Source: Amblyornis subalaris (Eukaryota > Chordata > Aves > Passeriformes > Ptilonorhynchidae). From it: 64,000 nt of DNA. The position numbers and the translations under genes are program-made. How positions within the stretch are numbered: position 1 is the first letter of the stretch; each line of letters opens with the position of its first letter. The stretch lies in the NCBI GenBank assembly GCA_018881555.1, contig JACAXG010000025.1:5277899-5341898 (forward strand). Reading direction: 5' to 3'. The notes below the pieces were generated by a model. That model did not search any database, was not told where the DNA came from, and saw only the letters and a program-made list of their open reading frames with translations. Positions 1 to 11,771 of the stretch are shown in pieces.

Positions 1-3000
1 CATGCTCCTGCTGTTTTTGTTTGTAGCACTCTACATTTGAAGCCTCTTTGGGCTCTGGTACTTGCAGTGCAATCTCTGAAAAATTCATTTTAAAAAATGA
101 AAAGAAAAAGTATACACATGGGCAAAGAAGTATCTGCTGCTTGTCCAACTTGTTGCAAACATTCAAAAAGCCCCTAGCTCCCAAGTAATTAAGGAAGACA
201 GCTTGAACAACTTAAATATTAAAAACGCATTTTATCATTTAAACATTTCATAAGAGGAACATGGAATCACTGCAGCAGANAAAATCAAGGTACAGTCAGA
301 ATTCCAAGTGTATAGTATGTCGTCAAAAAGAAATAGGACTTTCCTGTATTTGGTACAATATAAATTTACAAACCCTGCAGCACAAAAGAGGGAAATTGCC
401 TCGTGTTAACCTTAAGCACAGGGCTCTGTAACAAAGCTTTGGTCACAGCTTGTGAACTCCCTGCTTTGTAGNCATCATAAATCCACTGCCAGTGTCTACT
501 GAGGAACCGTTCTGTTCGAACGCAGAGATCAGCTAGGAATTCTGCATTATTTTACAACATACACAAACGCCTCTTCCCCACCTCAGCTAAGCCCTGGCGT
601 GTATTGCCTTGAGTGACCACGTCACTAGCACAGTAGCTCTGGATGAAAGGCAGGAATTTGGTTTAGGGGTTTTTTTGTCTGTATTCGATTTTTTTGAGAT
701 AAGAAGAAAGAACTGAGGGCAGGACAGACCCAGATGAGCATCCAGCCTCCTTGATTCCCTCTGGGATTCATATGCACATAAACACCAACTGCCAATTTAT
801 GATTAAATAACACCAGCTTTTGTTGAGGGGACAAAGCTGCAGCACCAGGACAGCTGTATCTACTTGTCAAAGCACGTACATTACTGAGGCTGTGCCTCGT
901 TCCTGGAGAGCTGATTTGGTGGCACTGCTCTCAAAATGCTGCCGCCTTTCCTTAGAGCAGCAAGGGCAGGAAGAGGGCGGGGATAAAGAAGATTTGCGTG
1001 TGCACATCTTGGTCAGTCACCATATCAACTTCAGTCCTGCACTGGCTTCCCAGATCCAAGTGAAACTGTGCCTGTACCTGGCCTCTTCACAGATACAGCT
1101 TAGTCTTAAGCCTTTCCTACTGTCTGATAAGGGCCACAGTTTGAAATTACCATTTCAAATATACTTTCCTTTACACCCCACAGAAGAAGTGTCAGTTCTC
1201 CTTCCCTCCTCCTGATAAAGGCTTTTAAAACTCTAGAGTTCTCTTGACCTTCTATTCTTTGGCAAATTAAGGCCGGTAACCCATCTGAAGCTGAAGACAA
1301 GCACATAGAAGTTAACAGCTTCCCTCATTGCTTTCTGAGCACCAGAATGTCTCTATCTGTAGCTATTATATGCCTATCTTGATTGGGTTTCACACAGATC
1401 CCATTAAAAGTTACAGCACTAAGCATTCATGCAAGATGTGCTTAATAAGATACCCGTAGTTAGATGAGCTTTATTTCCCTGACAGATCCCATCCAGACNC
1501 GCACTGCTACTGTATGTTATTAGTCAGAGACCAACACTTCCCAGCATCTGCACAAGCTCCACAAATTTAATAATGTGACTCCACACTCAAGCAAAATCTA
1601 AGCGGTTCAAAGCTAATTTTCCAGGAGCTTCAGAGACTTTGACTAAATAACCAGCTACTGAAGAACAGCCCAACTCCCTCCCCCCAACAGTTTAACCAAA
1701 GTGTCTGTTATTTGTGGCGTCATATCAAACTGCAGGTTCTAAATCATCCCAGGATAAGAGAGCATTTCCAAGATGCCATGGAGTATCACAGGACTGCACT
1801 GAGACATAAAACACTTTCCAAACAGTGATTGGTGGAACTTGGGGCTTTTTATCTCTGCAAACCACCACCTTTCCCACCAGATGCCTCACTCAGAAGAGAA
1901 GGAGCACAACACCGACCTTGTTCAAGCCTCCTCTTGTCCTGCACATGGACAGATTACTGCACCTTCTTACTGGTTTCTCAGTTTATGTCTCACTGCTGCA
2001 TCTCAGCAGCTGTCTCTCCAAGGCTTTTCCCATGCAAAGTTTTACCCAGCCTTCAAGTTGTGAGCTAAGCACTACATTAGAAACTACACCACTACTGCAG
2101 AAATGGGTGGAATGCACATAGCAGCTCCTAGGCACAGTCTGGGGAGTCCTGGACGGTTGGACACCTGGAGAATCATGTGAAGCAGTATGGGACTGTGAAG
2201 AAAATTTGTTAGCAGTCTCTCTTCCTAAAGCATTAAGCAGTAACAGTACTAAGCAGGTGCATTTCTATGTCCCGTATAATTCCAGCATGTATACCTAAAA
2301 ACAAAGTCCTGTGCTCTGGACTACAATGCAGCGCTAGAGAAAAGCAGTTTGCTATCTGCAAGCCAGCATCTCAACAGCAAACTTAAACCTTGAAGACAGA
2401 ATGTCAAACACCTCAAGAAGCTCCCGTGCCAGAGGAAGAGAGCACAGAAATCTGGGTCATGCAATAACACGAAACCTATTCCAGATGAATGTTTCTGCTT
2501 GGTCTCCATGTCTCTGCATACTCAGTGAGATTTTACAATAGTTCTCTGGGCTCCCTTTTTCCCCATCCAGCTATAATCCAATTTACTAGACTTTTCTTAT
2601 TTCTGCATTACGACTTATAAGATTTGAGAAAGGACATCTATCCCTGGATTCAATCCAAAAACACACTTAGGCATACTTGAAACGTGAAGGACACAAGTGG
2701 TTCAATTGTAGCCAGTGAAATAGAGCATACATCTAATTTTCATAATGCCAGCTGTCCAGCAAAGTCCTGTCTTTTTCCTATTTATTTTATTAAATTTTAA
2801 AGCAAAAGGAAAACCTCAGACCTTCTTAAAATTCTCAAATGTTGTTATTCCTTTCCAAATAAATATAACACAAGACCAAGCTCTTTGCTACAACAGGGAA
2901 CACCTGACTTAGAGAAAAGCAAAAAAGCTGGCTTAATTTCTCTCCTCTACATCAAGCTGTACCACTCTTGAGTTGTTGTGAGATTCTTTGTCCCTCTTCT

Positions 3001-6000
3001 TCTCAGAGCCGGAGTCCCGGTCCAAAGTTCCTCTTTTGTGATGCTCTGTGGTGGGATCAGAAAGGATGCAGACAGTAATACATCATGTGTGACATAACTG
3101 AGCCAGAAACCCTGATGTAAGTAAGAGAANCCCCACACTAAGGACATGAAAAATCCAATTTTGTGATGCACCAAAGCATCTTCTATGTAAGTGTTTAATA
3201 GAGGTAAAGCATTTTGAACAAAATGGTTCACTTAGTGTTCCTGCAGAAAGAAAATTATAAAGATGAGCTTCTGGGCAATTTTATCTTACATTGAAAAAAA
3301 GTCTCAGACAAGGATGTTTCAGTCTGAAAATATTGTAAATGTACAATATAGATATAAAAAACCCCAGCACAGAATATAAAAAAGGCCATTCAATCTTAAA
3401 ATAAAGAGAATGAGGTGAAAAAAATTAATCCACCTCAAAGAAACTGGGAAACTGAGTGATATTGTCAACAGGCTACAGCAAGTATATCCTGAATGCATTT
3501 CATTTGCAGTATGTTTGGCCATGTCCAGCCTGTTTTATATAAATGCTATAACAATTTTTTTCAGGTTGTTTTTACCTAATTTCTATATAGATTACGGTAA
3601 TTAACTCCATGACACACATACATGTACTTTGTAGCTTGCTTGGGTCACAAATTTATGTCTGATATTTATGTGATAGAATGGAGGCAAAGGGAAGAGACAC
3701 ATGCGGCTTGAGATGGCTAAAAGACAGTTTTTCCAAAAGAAAATTTTCAACTGTAAATATTCACTCCATGTCTTATTCTGTAGGTTCTTATCCCCCCTGC
3801 TTCCTAAGGCAGTGAATACTTGCTCTCTTCCCTTCAACTGAGAGCTTTTTGAGAACACTGCTGTTGCCTATAGATTTTCAGTTTTTTTTTTAAAGCTTAG
3901 AACTTTATTTTTCTTTCAGTTGCACTTATTCATTATAAAACTCAGGATTTTCTATTCTTGCCCTCTTTCTTTCCCTGCCTTCCTTTCCTAATATAAGCAA
4001 TCATGTAGCTTGAGGTCTGCATGTGAATGAAGTCATCCTCAGTTAGCAGATACTTCTGTAGGAAAACACTGTTCAGATGTGCTTTGTTAGCTTGAGCTAC
4101 CAATTGTTGTAGTTCCAGAACCTGTCCTAACTGAGTAATGCTGCTGAAATACANGTGCATTAATATATATGAGGGAAAGAAATCTTCACACTCCTGCAGT
4201 GATTTGTTTGGGCTGTGAAACGTGGTATTTGCTTATTTACAGAGCAAAATGATCACATTCCAAACATGAGTTTGTTCCTTGAGCTCCACTGAAGTCACTG
4301 CCTGAGTAGTGATATATTTATAAATTTCATTTTAAGAATATGTTATGTACTTCTTGGTGACACTGAGAGATGCTTTCATGATATGTTAGAACGTGTACCT
4401 AATCATCTAGACATAATGGAAATTATCCTACGGCCTTTCACTCTTGTAAATTACTTTCTTGATAACCAGAAAATCATCTTCATGGTCCTTTCTCACTTAC
4501 TATGTAATTCTGAATTTTGTGGATCTCGCTATTCCAGATCTGTTTCTTTTCCTCTGTGCTTTAATCAGAGTGTCTCAGACATTTTATATGTGATAGCTAG
4601 GTTGGACAAGGGTGGTTCTACTCACAGATTTGTCCATAAGTTCCCAGAGCTACAAAGTTGTGCCTACTTTCTGATGATCAGCCTCTTTCAGAAGATCCAT
4701 CTTTGATCTGACATAGCATTCTACAGATTCATATTTATTAAGAGTATAAGGAGAACATGAACAACACTGAAATTTATAAACGACCCTGTGCTTTTTGGAT
4801 CTTAACCGACAAGTCTGATTGCAAGTGGAATAAATCTATTTTACACTCACTCTGGTAATCACTGTAGGGAGGTGTAACACATGAGGAAGAGAGATCCATT
4901 TAAAAAAAGAAAACAAATTTAGTGCACTCGAAAAGATACTCTTTCTTAATGCACAGAGGGTCTTTCCGATCAAAAATACAGACAAAATGTAGCCATGCTG
5001 AAGTAATTCTCACTCATGATACTCGCTAAGATGAAAACATCTCAGGGAGGAAAAAGGGACTAGCCTATTGACAGACTGCAAGAGCACAGCTGAAACCACA
5101 AATGTGGCTCTGCTGGATCACCTCTGGTTCTATTTGTTTCATGGACCAGGATACCTGCAAAGTCAAAAGGTAATTTCTATGTTTATAACCCAGGAAGATC
5201 ACTAGTAGTTAGGCAGTGGCAAAACTTCTATAAAAGAGAACAATGTAGCAATTTCAGATGGTTGTGGTGTTATGCTTGGTTCAGAAATTGCACCTCTTTC
5301 TGAATTTTTGGCACTATTTCCTACTGACAAGCCCTGGGTGTCTGTTTCACACCAGTTATTTTCATAGTGTACACTCATTCACATGGACTCTGCAATTATT
5401 TTTCTTGGTGTGCATTTCTCTGATGTTTTAAAGAAGGAAAAATACCAGTCAATAACTCCCTATTAAATTTCAAAACTTTTAGTTTTCCAAATGAGCACTG
5501 CATACTGTCAATCTGACTTTATTAATGAATCTGAATTACAGAATGCATTTTCATTTTATTGCTGCTCCTTATCTACAACTGTAATGTATAGAGACTCCTC
5601 CCTGCTAAAAGTGCAGTGGAAACTAAAGCTAAGAAATACACTGGGTTTTTTTTCCCAAGACAGCAGGAAATATATATACAACAACTTGACAGGCAGTAAT
5701 TGCTCTGAAGAAACATGGAAAAAAAAGAGTCAGTTAAAATGAGTAGTATTTACATGGACAAGATGTTTATTTTTACGTTGAATTATTTGCCATATGCAGT
5801 TATGTGAAATGGATCCAATTTAAATTCCCTGAATGGAGTCAACCCACACATACTGTTCAAGATCATGGTGAATTTTCCACTGAACAAACCATGAATATAG
5901 CAATACCATCTTAATTATGTTGCTGTAGGACATGAAAATATAAAAAGGATAAATTTAATCCTTGCCATGCAGCTTGAATAACTGTATTCAGGAAAAAGGA

Positions 6001-6027
6001 AATGAGATTAGGGAAGAAAAGAAACTC

Positions 6028-6053
6028 CCACACACNCACACACCCACACACAC
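6028..6053 (+). repeat. (CA)n microsatellite
   Basis: An interrupted CA repeat of about 26 bp with one ambiguous base, in intron 1. Confidence 0.85.
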
Positions 6054-7989
6054 TTGTTGCCAGTCCTTTGTCTATCTCAAAAGCACACTTGCCTGAAATG
6101 TGCGTGACCCAAAAAGCCCTGAAATGATGCATAGGATGCAGTCATTCTGAGATTCAAGCATAGGAGGAAACACAGGTAAAACACAGACTAAAGAGAATCT
6201 CCTTGCTTTGCTCAATCCATCGATGTCTCTGGACATCCCAACAGCACAGCTGATCTCACAATCCGAACCAGCCCTGAACAAGGCAGCAGGAGTTCTGAGG
6301 TCTTAAAAACACAAATATCTAGTAGATACTTCCTACCATTTTTCAACTGGTTTATNTCATTGATAGTATTGGTAGGATAAACTCACTGCCTTTTGGTATA
6401 TTTAAGTCAGAAAACTATATGAGCTGCAGAGGAGTACCAAGAGGGAGCTAAGAAAAATAAAAAGGGAACAAAGGCAGCAGAAAGCAAATAGTTCTGTGCT
6501 CTGTTAAAGTCGGTTTGCAGTTCCACATCTACAGTAGAAATCCAAAAGCAAATACAGAAGTCCTGGAATGCACTTGTCTATTTACAGTTAGAGCTGTACG
6601 AGAGAAGGGCTTTGAGACACTTTGCACAAATGTACTTCAGTGAACATTTTGTAGTCAGTTCCAGACATAACTGTAGCTGCTTCAGACACCTACTCCAAAA
6701 CATCAAAANGACTGAAGAGAAGTAATTACAGATATAAAAAACCTGAATAACAAAAAAGAGATGTTTGGCATTGTTTGATCTCTCTCCTTGCCTTTGGTGT
6801 CGCTACAAAAGCAAAACACGTGAGATTACTAATAACAGGGAGTAGACCCCTCAAAGGCCTCCATATCAGTAAATACAGAACCAGTCTGAAGAGGGACTTT
6901 TCCAGGGGCTAGCAGAATAGATCCTATCCCAGTATTCTCTGAGCATGGAGTTTATTTACTGGGATGTTACACAGTGATTTTCTCAATCAAATTGCCTCTC
7001 AGAAGCCACTCAGAAGTCTAATGGTGCCAGTGTGGCTGCCTTGTGCTGTCTCCAGACTGAATGTCTCATTTGCAAAATTTTCACACTAAACTTGGCAAAT
7101 CATCACAACTTTCCAAGAAAGTGAGCCTGCTCTGAACCTAAAGATGGACATAAATGGAGCAGAAGTTAATCTCTATCTCCACAAAACTCACCTCCACTGA
7201 ACTGTTGTGAGTCTTAAAATAATGCCATCTGTTCTTCCAAGGAACTTTAATAGTAACTCACAGTAATGTAGTTAAAACCAAACATGTTCCTACTGAAGCA
7301 AACGGGGGAGGTTGTGTCAACTACAAAACCAGGAAGAGAAAATAAAACAGATGCTCAGTGCTTTGCTACTTTTCACACTTAATAGACCAAGTGTTGAAAA
7401 AACAGTATTTCTTAAATAGGTTTGTTATTTACAGGTGATGTGAAGTTTTTAAGAACTCACTAGAAAAGAATTACACTTATCAGCCAACAATTTGAATGTG
7501 CTCAATATGTACTCAAATATAAGCTGAAGTCAAACATTCACAGAAAAATGCTCATATTTTTTGCTTGACTACAGCAGATCACATATAAAAGACCTATTTA
7601 TTAGATGGGACCCCCCTGTGGAGGGGTGCCAGGGCTGTGCTTCACAACAGGTCCCTCAGGATACTCTGTGAACACCNTGCTTCTCAGAGATGAGCAATCC
7701 TATGACATTTGGCCACTGTGGTAATTATGGCAATTTTTTTTATCTTGTGTATGATCTTTATGTATTTTTAATGCATATGCCCAGACAGGCTGTCCCAGTG
7801 TGGGGAACGAAAAACTCCCTCAAATCCCTCCAGCAGCACGACTGAACTGGAAGCGTCCAGCACAGGGGCTCACGAAAAAAGAAAGGTGATGACGTCTCCA
7901 GCTGGCACAGATGTTTACCTTATAAATGCAAATGATGAAAATGCAAATGCAAAAACTGATAGGAGCTTAAATGTGAGTAATAACCGAGA

Positions 7990-8160
7990 TTTTATTCCTG
8001 GCTCTGCCCCTTCTTTTTCACAAGGGTCAAGGCAATCCATCCATTTCCCCCTGTATAAAATTTAGATTAGCAACATTTATTAATTTACCTTAAGAGTTAC
8101 AGAAAAGATTAGTTAATATCCATGTGGTAATGTGAANATGTCAAATGGGCAATAAAGATT
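7990..8160 (+). mobile_element. Ancient MIR-like SINE remnant
   Basis: The order of blocks matches the MIR consensus as I remember it: CCTGGCTCTGCCCCTT, then a degraded GGGTCAAGGCAAT (MIR: TTGGGCAAGTCA), then CATTTCCCCCTGTATAAAAT (MIR: GTTTCCCCATCTGTAAAATG), then TTTACCTTAAGAGTTACAGA (MIR: CTACCTTACAGGGTTGTTGT) and GATTAGTTAAT (MIR: GATTAAATGAGATAAT). It is heavily diverged, as expected for a repeat that predates the amniote split. MIR copies are known at low density in birds. Confidence 0.6.
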
Positions 8161-8548
8161 AAGTATGCTTCCCACCTCCATCAAGAGGCAGCTCACACCC
8201 ACCTGTAATGTGTGAATTATGTATTTAACATTTTAAAGCTTCTTTCATAAATCACTCCCATTTGTCCAGAGGAACACAGATGGATTCTTGAAAAGCCCTT
8301 ACTGGCAGACATACAAAGCCCCCAAATACAGGCACTGATGAAAANGTGTGATACATTCAAGCAGGAATTTTAGGTGTCCATGGAATTTGCTGGTATTATG
8401 GTATCATAATACAGTCTGAGAGAAAAAGAGAATAACATTTCATTTTTTGGGCTAAAACCACTGTTTATCTTACTGAAGATAGTTTTTCTCCTCATATATG
8501 TCTCATTATTTCACTTGGGAAGTGTTGGGAGTTTTTTTACACACATCC

Positions 8549-8564
8549 AAAAAAAAAAAAAAAA
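8549..8564 (+). repeat. Poly-A tract
   Basis: Sixteen consecutive A bases after ACACATCC. No SINE or retrocopy body was recognised upstream. Confidence 0.8.
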
Positions 8565-8674
8565 GATGGAGGACTTGGGACTTTAATTCTGTATTGTACA
8601 AAATGTTGGTGAACTTGACTAAAGTCAACCTCTGTCTACATGTCATTATAGGATCCATTTTATGGTCAATCAGC

Positions 8675-8693
8675 TAATAAATAAATAAATAAA
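8675..8693 (+). repeat. (AATA)n short tandem repeat
   Basis: About four to five tandem AATA units in AT-rich intron sequence. Confidence 0.8.
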
Positions 8694-11314
8694 TTCAATG
8701 CAGTAGTCTTCCATTTAATGGAAACTTCCTATATATTGTTCCCAAACTACTTTTGCATTAATGAAAACATTATTACTAGCCACAGCCTAAGTACAATTAA
8801 TGTAAATGCCATGAAGATTCTACTCATATTTTTTTCCACAACTTAATTGGGATGGNGAGAGTTTTAATAGCTCTGTACCTCTTTCCCTGAAATGAAGAAA
8901 ATCTCATTGTCCTTGCAATTCTTACTTTCATTACAACAGCAGCATGAGAGATGGATTAGGTCCCTAATGAGCCTTTCGAACGAACGGCCCTGTGAACTTG
9001 CTAAGGCAGTGTAGTGAGAAATGTACATTAGTTAGGCTTTGGCCTTTACAAATTAGCAAAAATTCAACATGAAAATTTTCCCCCTTCATTTTCCCATTAC
9101 ATTTCAAAATGCAGGATCCTGAGAATAAAACAGTTCCATGAGCAACTGCATGCATCAAAGCATGGCATCTCTTCTCTGTTAAAANGTGTCCTTTTTTCCC
9201 CTTTGTGTTTTAAGACCACTGGATCAAAGATTTTAAATCTCAATAAGCCAAAACTATTCATTAAGTATGTTTTGCCACTGGATTTCCTTTATTTATTCTT
9301 AAGGCTAATTTTTCTCAGATGGCCACAGAAGCAAAAGCTAAGAGCAGGGCTAGGAACATGACGGGTTTAATAGTAGTGGGAACTTTTGCCCTTGTTAATA
9401 GTTCACATTGGGGCAGAACCTTTAATTGGCATTGGAAATCTGTGTAAATATGCGCAATTTAGTATCTGCCAAACTAACTACAACGCAACAGGACACATCA
9501 AGTGTAAAAACAAGAAATTCTGCTTTCTTGAGCTGAAAATCAAGCCACTGGAAAGATCAGTCGTGGTCGAGTGACCCTGAAGTCTCACAGTTTGTCTCCC
9601 AGAGTGACCCAGGAAATCTGAACCACCCAGTGCTTTTTGCCCATACACTTTGGTGGGTGAATTTTACTGAATCACAGCACATGCAATGCCTCCACCTCCT
9701 ATCTAAAGGCCAAACTCTGACCCAAAAATTCCTTTAAATTTTAATAGTGCTTCAACTTTTCTCTAATGCNGAGGTAAACAATGTATACTACCTCTGACTA
9801 CACCTGTTCACATTATGAATATTCATACCATATTGTTTACATTCATACTAAAGAAGATGTGTGAATGAAAAANAGCTATGAACAGAGGTACAGATATGGG
9901 GAATGTACCTTAAAATACAAGAACATCTATTCTGACAGGAGAAACCCGTTTNTACTTCTCCAGCCATTCCTTGGGGTACGCGTGTTCAACACCCGTTAGT
10001 GGCAGAGCCNCTTAAAAGAAAGTTTTTGGCTTGAAATAATTTCTGCAGCTAGAAAGCACAAGCTTCACCTTGGCAAGGAAGAAAAGATGACAAGGGCTTC
10101 CCTGGGGCACAGCTGATGCTGATTTTCGTGATGCATGGACTTTTCCACAAGGAAATTACCAGGGATCAGTGCGACAGCCACCAGACCCCCTTCCCCCAGC
10201 CCTTCTTTTGCATTTCTATCCCCTCTGCGCCAGTCCCTATGGACAAGGGCAGGGCTCATCTCCAGAATTTCAATCCTGACTATTGAAGAGGTGCAACAAC
10301 AGGATGAAACACAGGAATTCAATGTAAAATTACAGAGGTAGGCCCATGAGGCTTTTAAATCCACACAAGGTCAAAGTCTTCATGCACAGCCTCAGTAAAG
10401 CTACTCCAAGAGGATCCCACCGTGGTGAGACCAGGTGTGGACCTGGCAGAGTGCCTGCCTCTTCTCCCTGAAGTAACTCCACCATTCTGAACNGGCTTCC
10501 TAGCTGAAAAACCTTTTCCTAGTAGATAAATTAGAACAAAGAACTTTTAAAAAGTAAAATAAACTTAGAGATAGTGACTAACAAATTTCCCTATGTTTCC
10601 AGTATCCTAAATGACAGGTTATTTCCCTAGGCCTGATGTCAGTCCAGCATGTAACTAAGAGGTTAGCAATCTTTGTATTACAATCCTTTTTTCACTGTCT
10701 GCTCCAAGTCCCTTGAAAAAGAAAACATATTTCCACTAGGGCACGGCTGTGTGTCTGATAACTGCTCTTCTAGTGGTCTGTGATGTCTGCAGATATGTGA
10801 CTCTGCCTCCCTGTCAGATTGGCTATCTGCTCATCTCTTTCCTTTATTTTGCTCCAGCTGGCTCAGATGTGCTGCAGGGAAGTTCTATGCCCTCTCTTTC
10901 CTCCTCTAAAGTGCAGAGTCAGGACAAGCAGCCTCCAATACTGCTGTCAAGTCACACTTCTCAGCCAGAACATCATACATAAACTTTCCTCAAGATTTGA
11001 AAGTTCACTGTTTTTAGGCAACACAGTAGGGTTTGATAAAGTCCTAACAATGACCATGATTTAAAGCGGCTTTGGAAATGAAAGATTAAATAATATAACA
11101 GCTGACAACTGTTTCAAAATCATTTTCCAAGCAGCAAGCCTCTATCAGGAGAACTAGGTTTTAATCAGGGAAAAATAATTTTCTTTTGGGGAAAGGTTTC
11201 AGAAATGTAATCACCACACTATCCATTTACCCTGATAAAGGCTTCCCAAGAAATAAGATACAAGCTGGCAAGACAACCTCATTTTTCCCTGAGCTTGAGA
11301 TTATGTCATAACTT

Positions 11315-11771
11315 GGGCCTGTTGGAGAGAGTCCAGAGGGCCATGAAGATGATCAGAGGACTGAAACCCTCTTCTATGAAAACAGGTTTAAAGAGCTCGG
11401 TTTGTTCACCTTGGGGAGGAGAAGGCTCTGGAGAGACCTTTGAGCACATCCCAGTACCTGAAGGGAATTACAAGAGGCTGGAGAGAGACTTTTTACAAGG
11501 GCATGGGGTGATAGAACAAGGAGTAATGGCTTCAAACTGAGAAAAGGCATGTTTAGGTTAGATATAAGGAAGCAGTGTTTCCCTGTAAGGGTGGCGAGGC
11601 ACTGGAATAGGCTGACCAGAGAAGTTGTGCATGTCCCGTCCCTGCAAGCGTTCAAGACCAGGCTGGATGGGGCTCTGGGTAACCCAGCCCAGTGCGAGGT
11701 NTCCCTACCAATGGTAAGGGAGTTGGAACTAGATGACCTTTAAGGTCCCTCCCAACCCAAAACATTCTATG
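11315..11771 (+). mobile_element. CR1 LINE, 5'-truncated 3' end fragment
   Basis: The sequence follows the avian CR1 3' terminal region block by block: GTTGGAGAGAGTCCAGAGGG at the truncated 5' edge, GATGATCAGAGG, GACTTTTTACAAGGGCATG, TTAGGTTAGATATAAGGAAG, GGAACTAGATGACCTTTAAG and the terminal CCAACCC...ACATTCTATG. Its translation contains RLDIRK and RHWNRLTREVV-PSL-FK, the CR1 ORF2 C-terminal pattern. Frameshifts and truncation make it dead. CR1 is the dominant LINE of birds and other sauropsids, so this is main evidence for the lineage. Confidence 0.93.

Larger units (their letters stand above)
1..11314 (-). other. CNTNAP5: CNTNAP5 intron 1, distal part
   Basis: AT-rich non-coding sequence downstream of exon 1 on the minus strand. 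I looked for the expected exon 2 (Asn-Cys-Asp-Asp-Pro and Ala-Phe-Ser-Ser-Ser type residues, phase 1 start) and did not find it. Short ORFs are scattered without family resemblance. The region holds a CA microsatellite near 6.04 kb, a MIR-like SINE near 8.0-8.2 kb, and A-rich simple repeats near 8.55 and 8.68 kb. Nothing else was recognised. Confidence 0.6.

Noticed and set aside
4383..4706. 107-codon plus-strand ORF
   Set aside because: Hydrophobic AT-rich random composition, no family resemblance, antisense within CNTNAP5 intron 1.
11549..11743. ORF with RLDIRK...RHWNRL as a possible gene
   Set aside because: It is the translated 3' end of a CR1 LINE, a frequent false gene prediction in birds.
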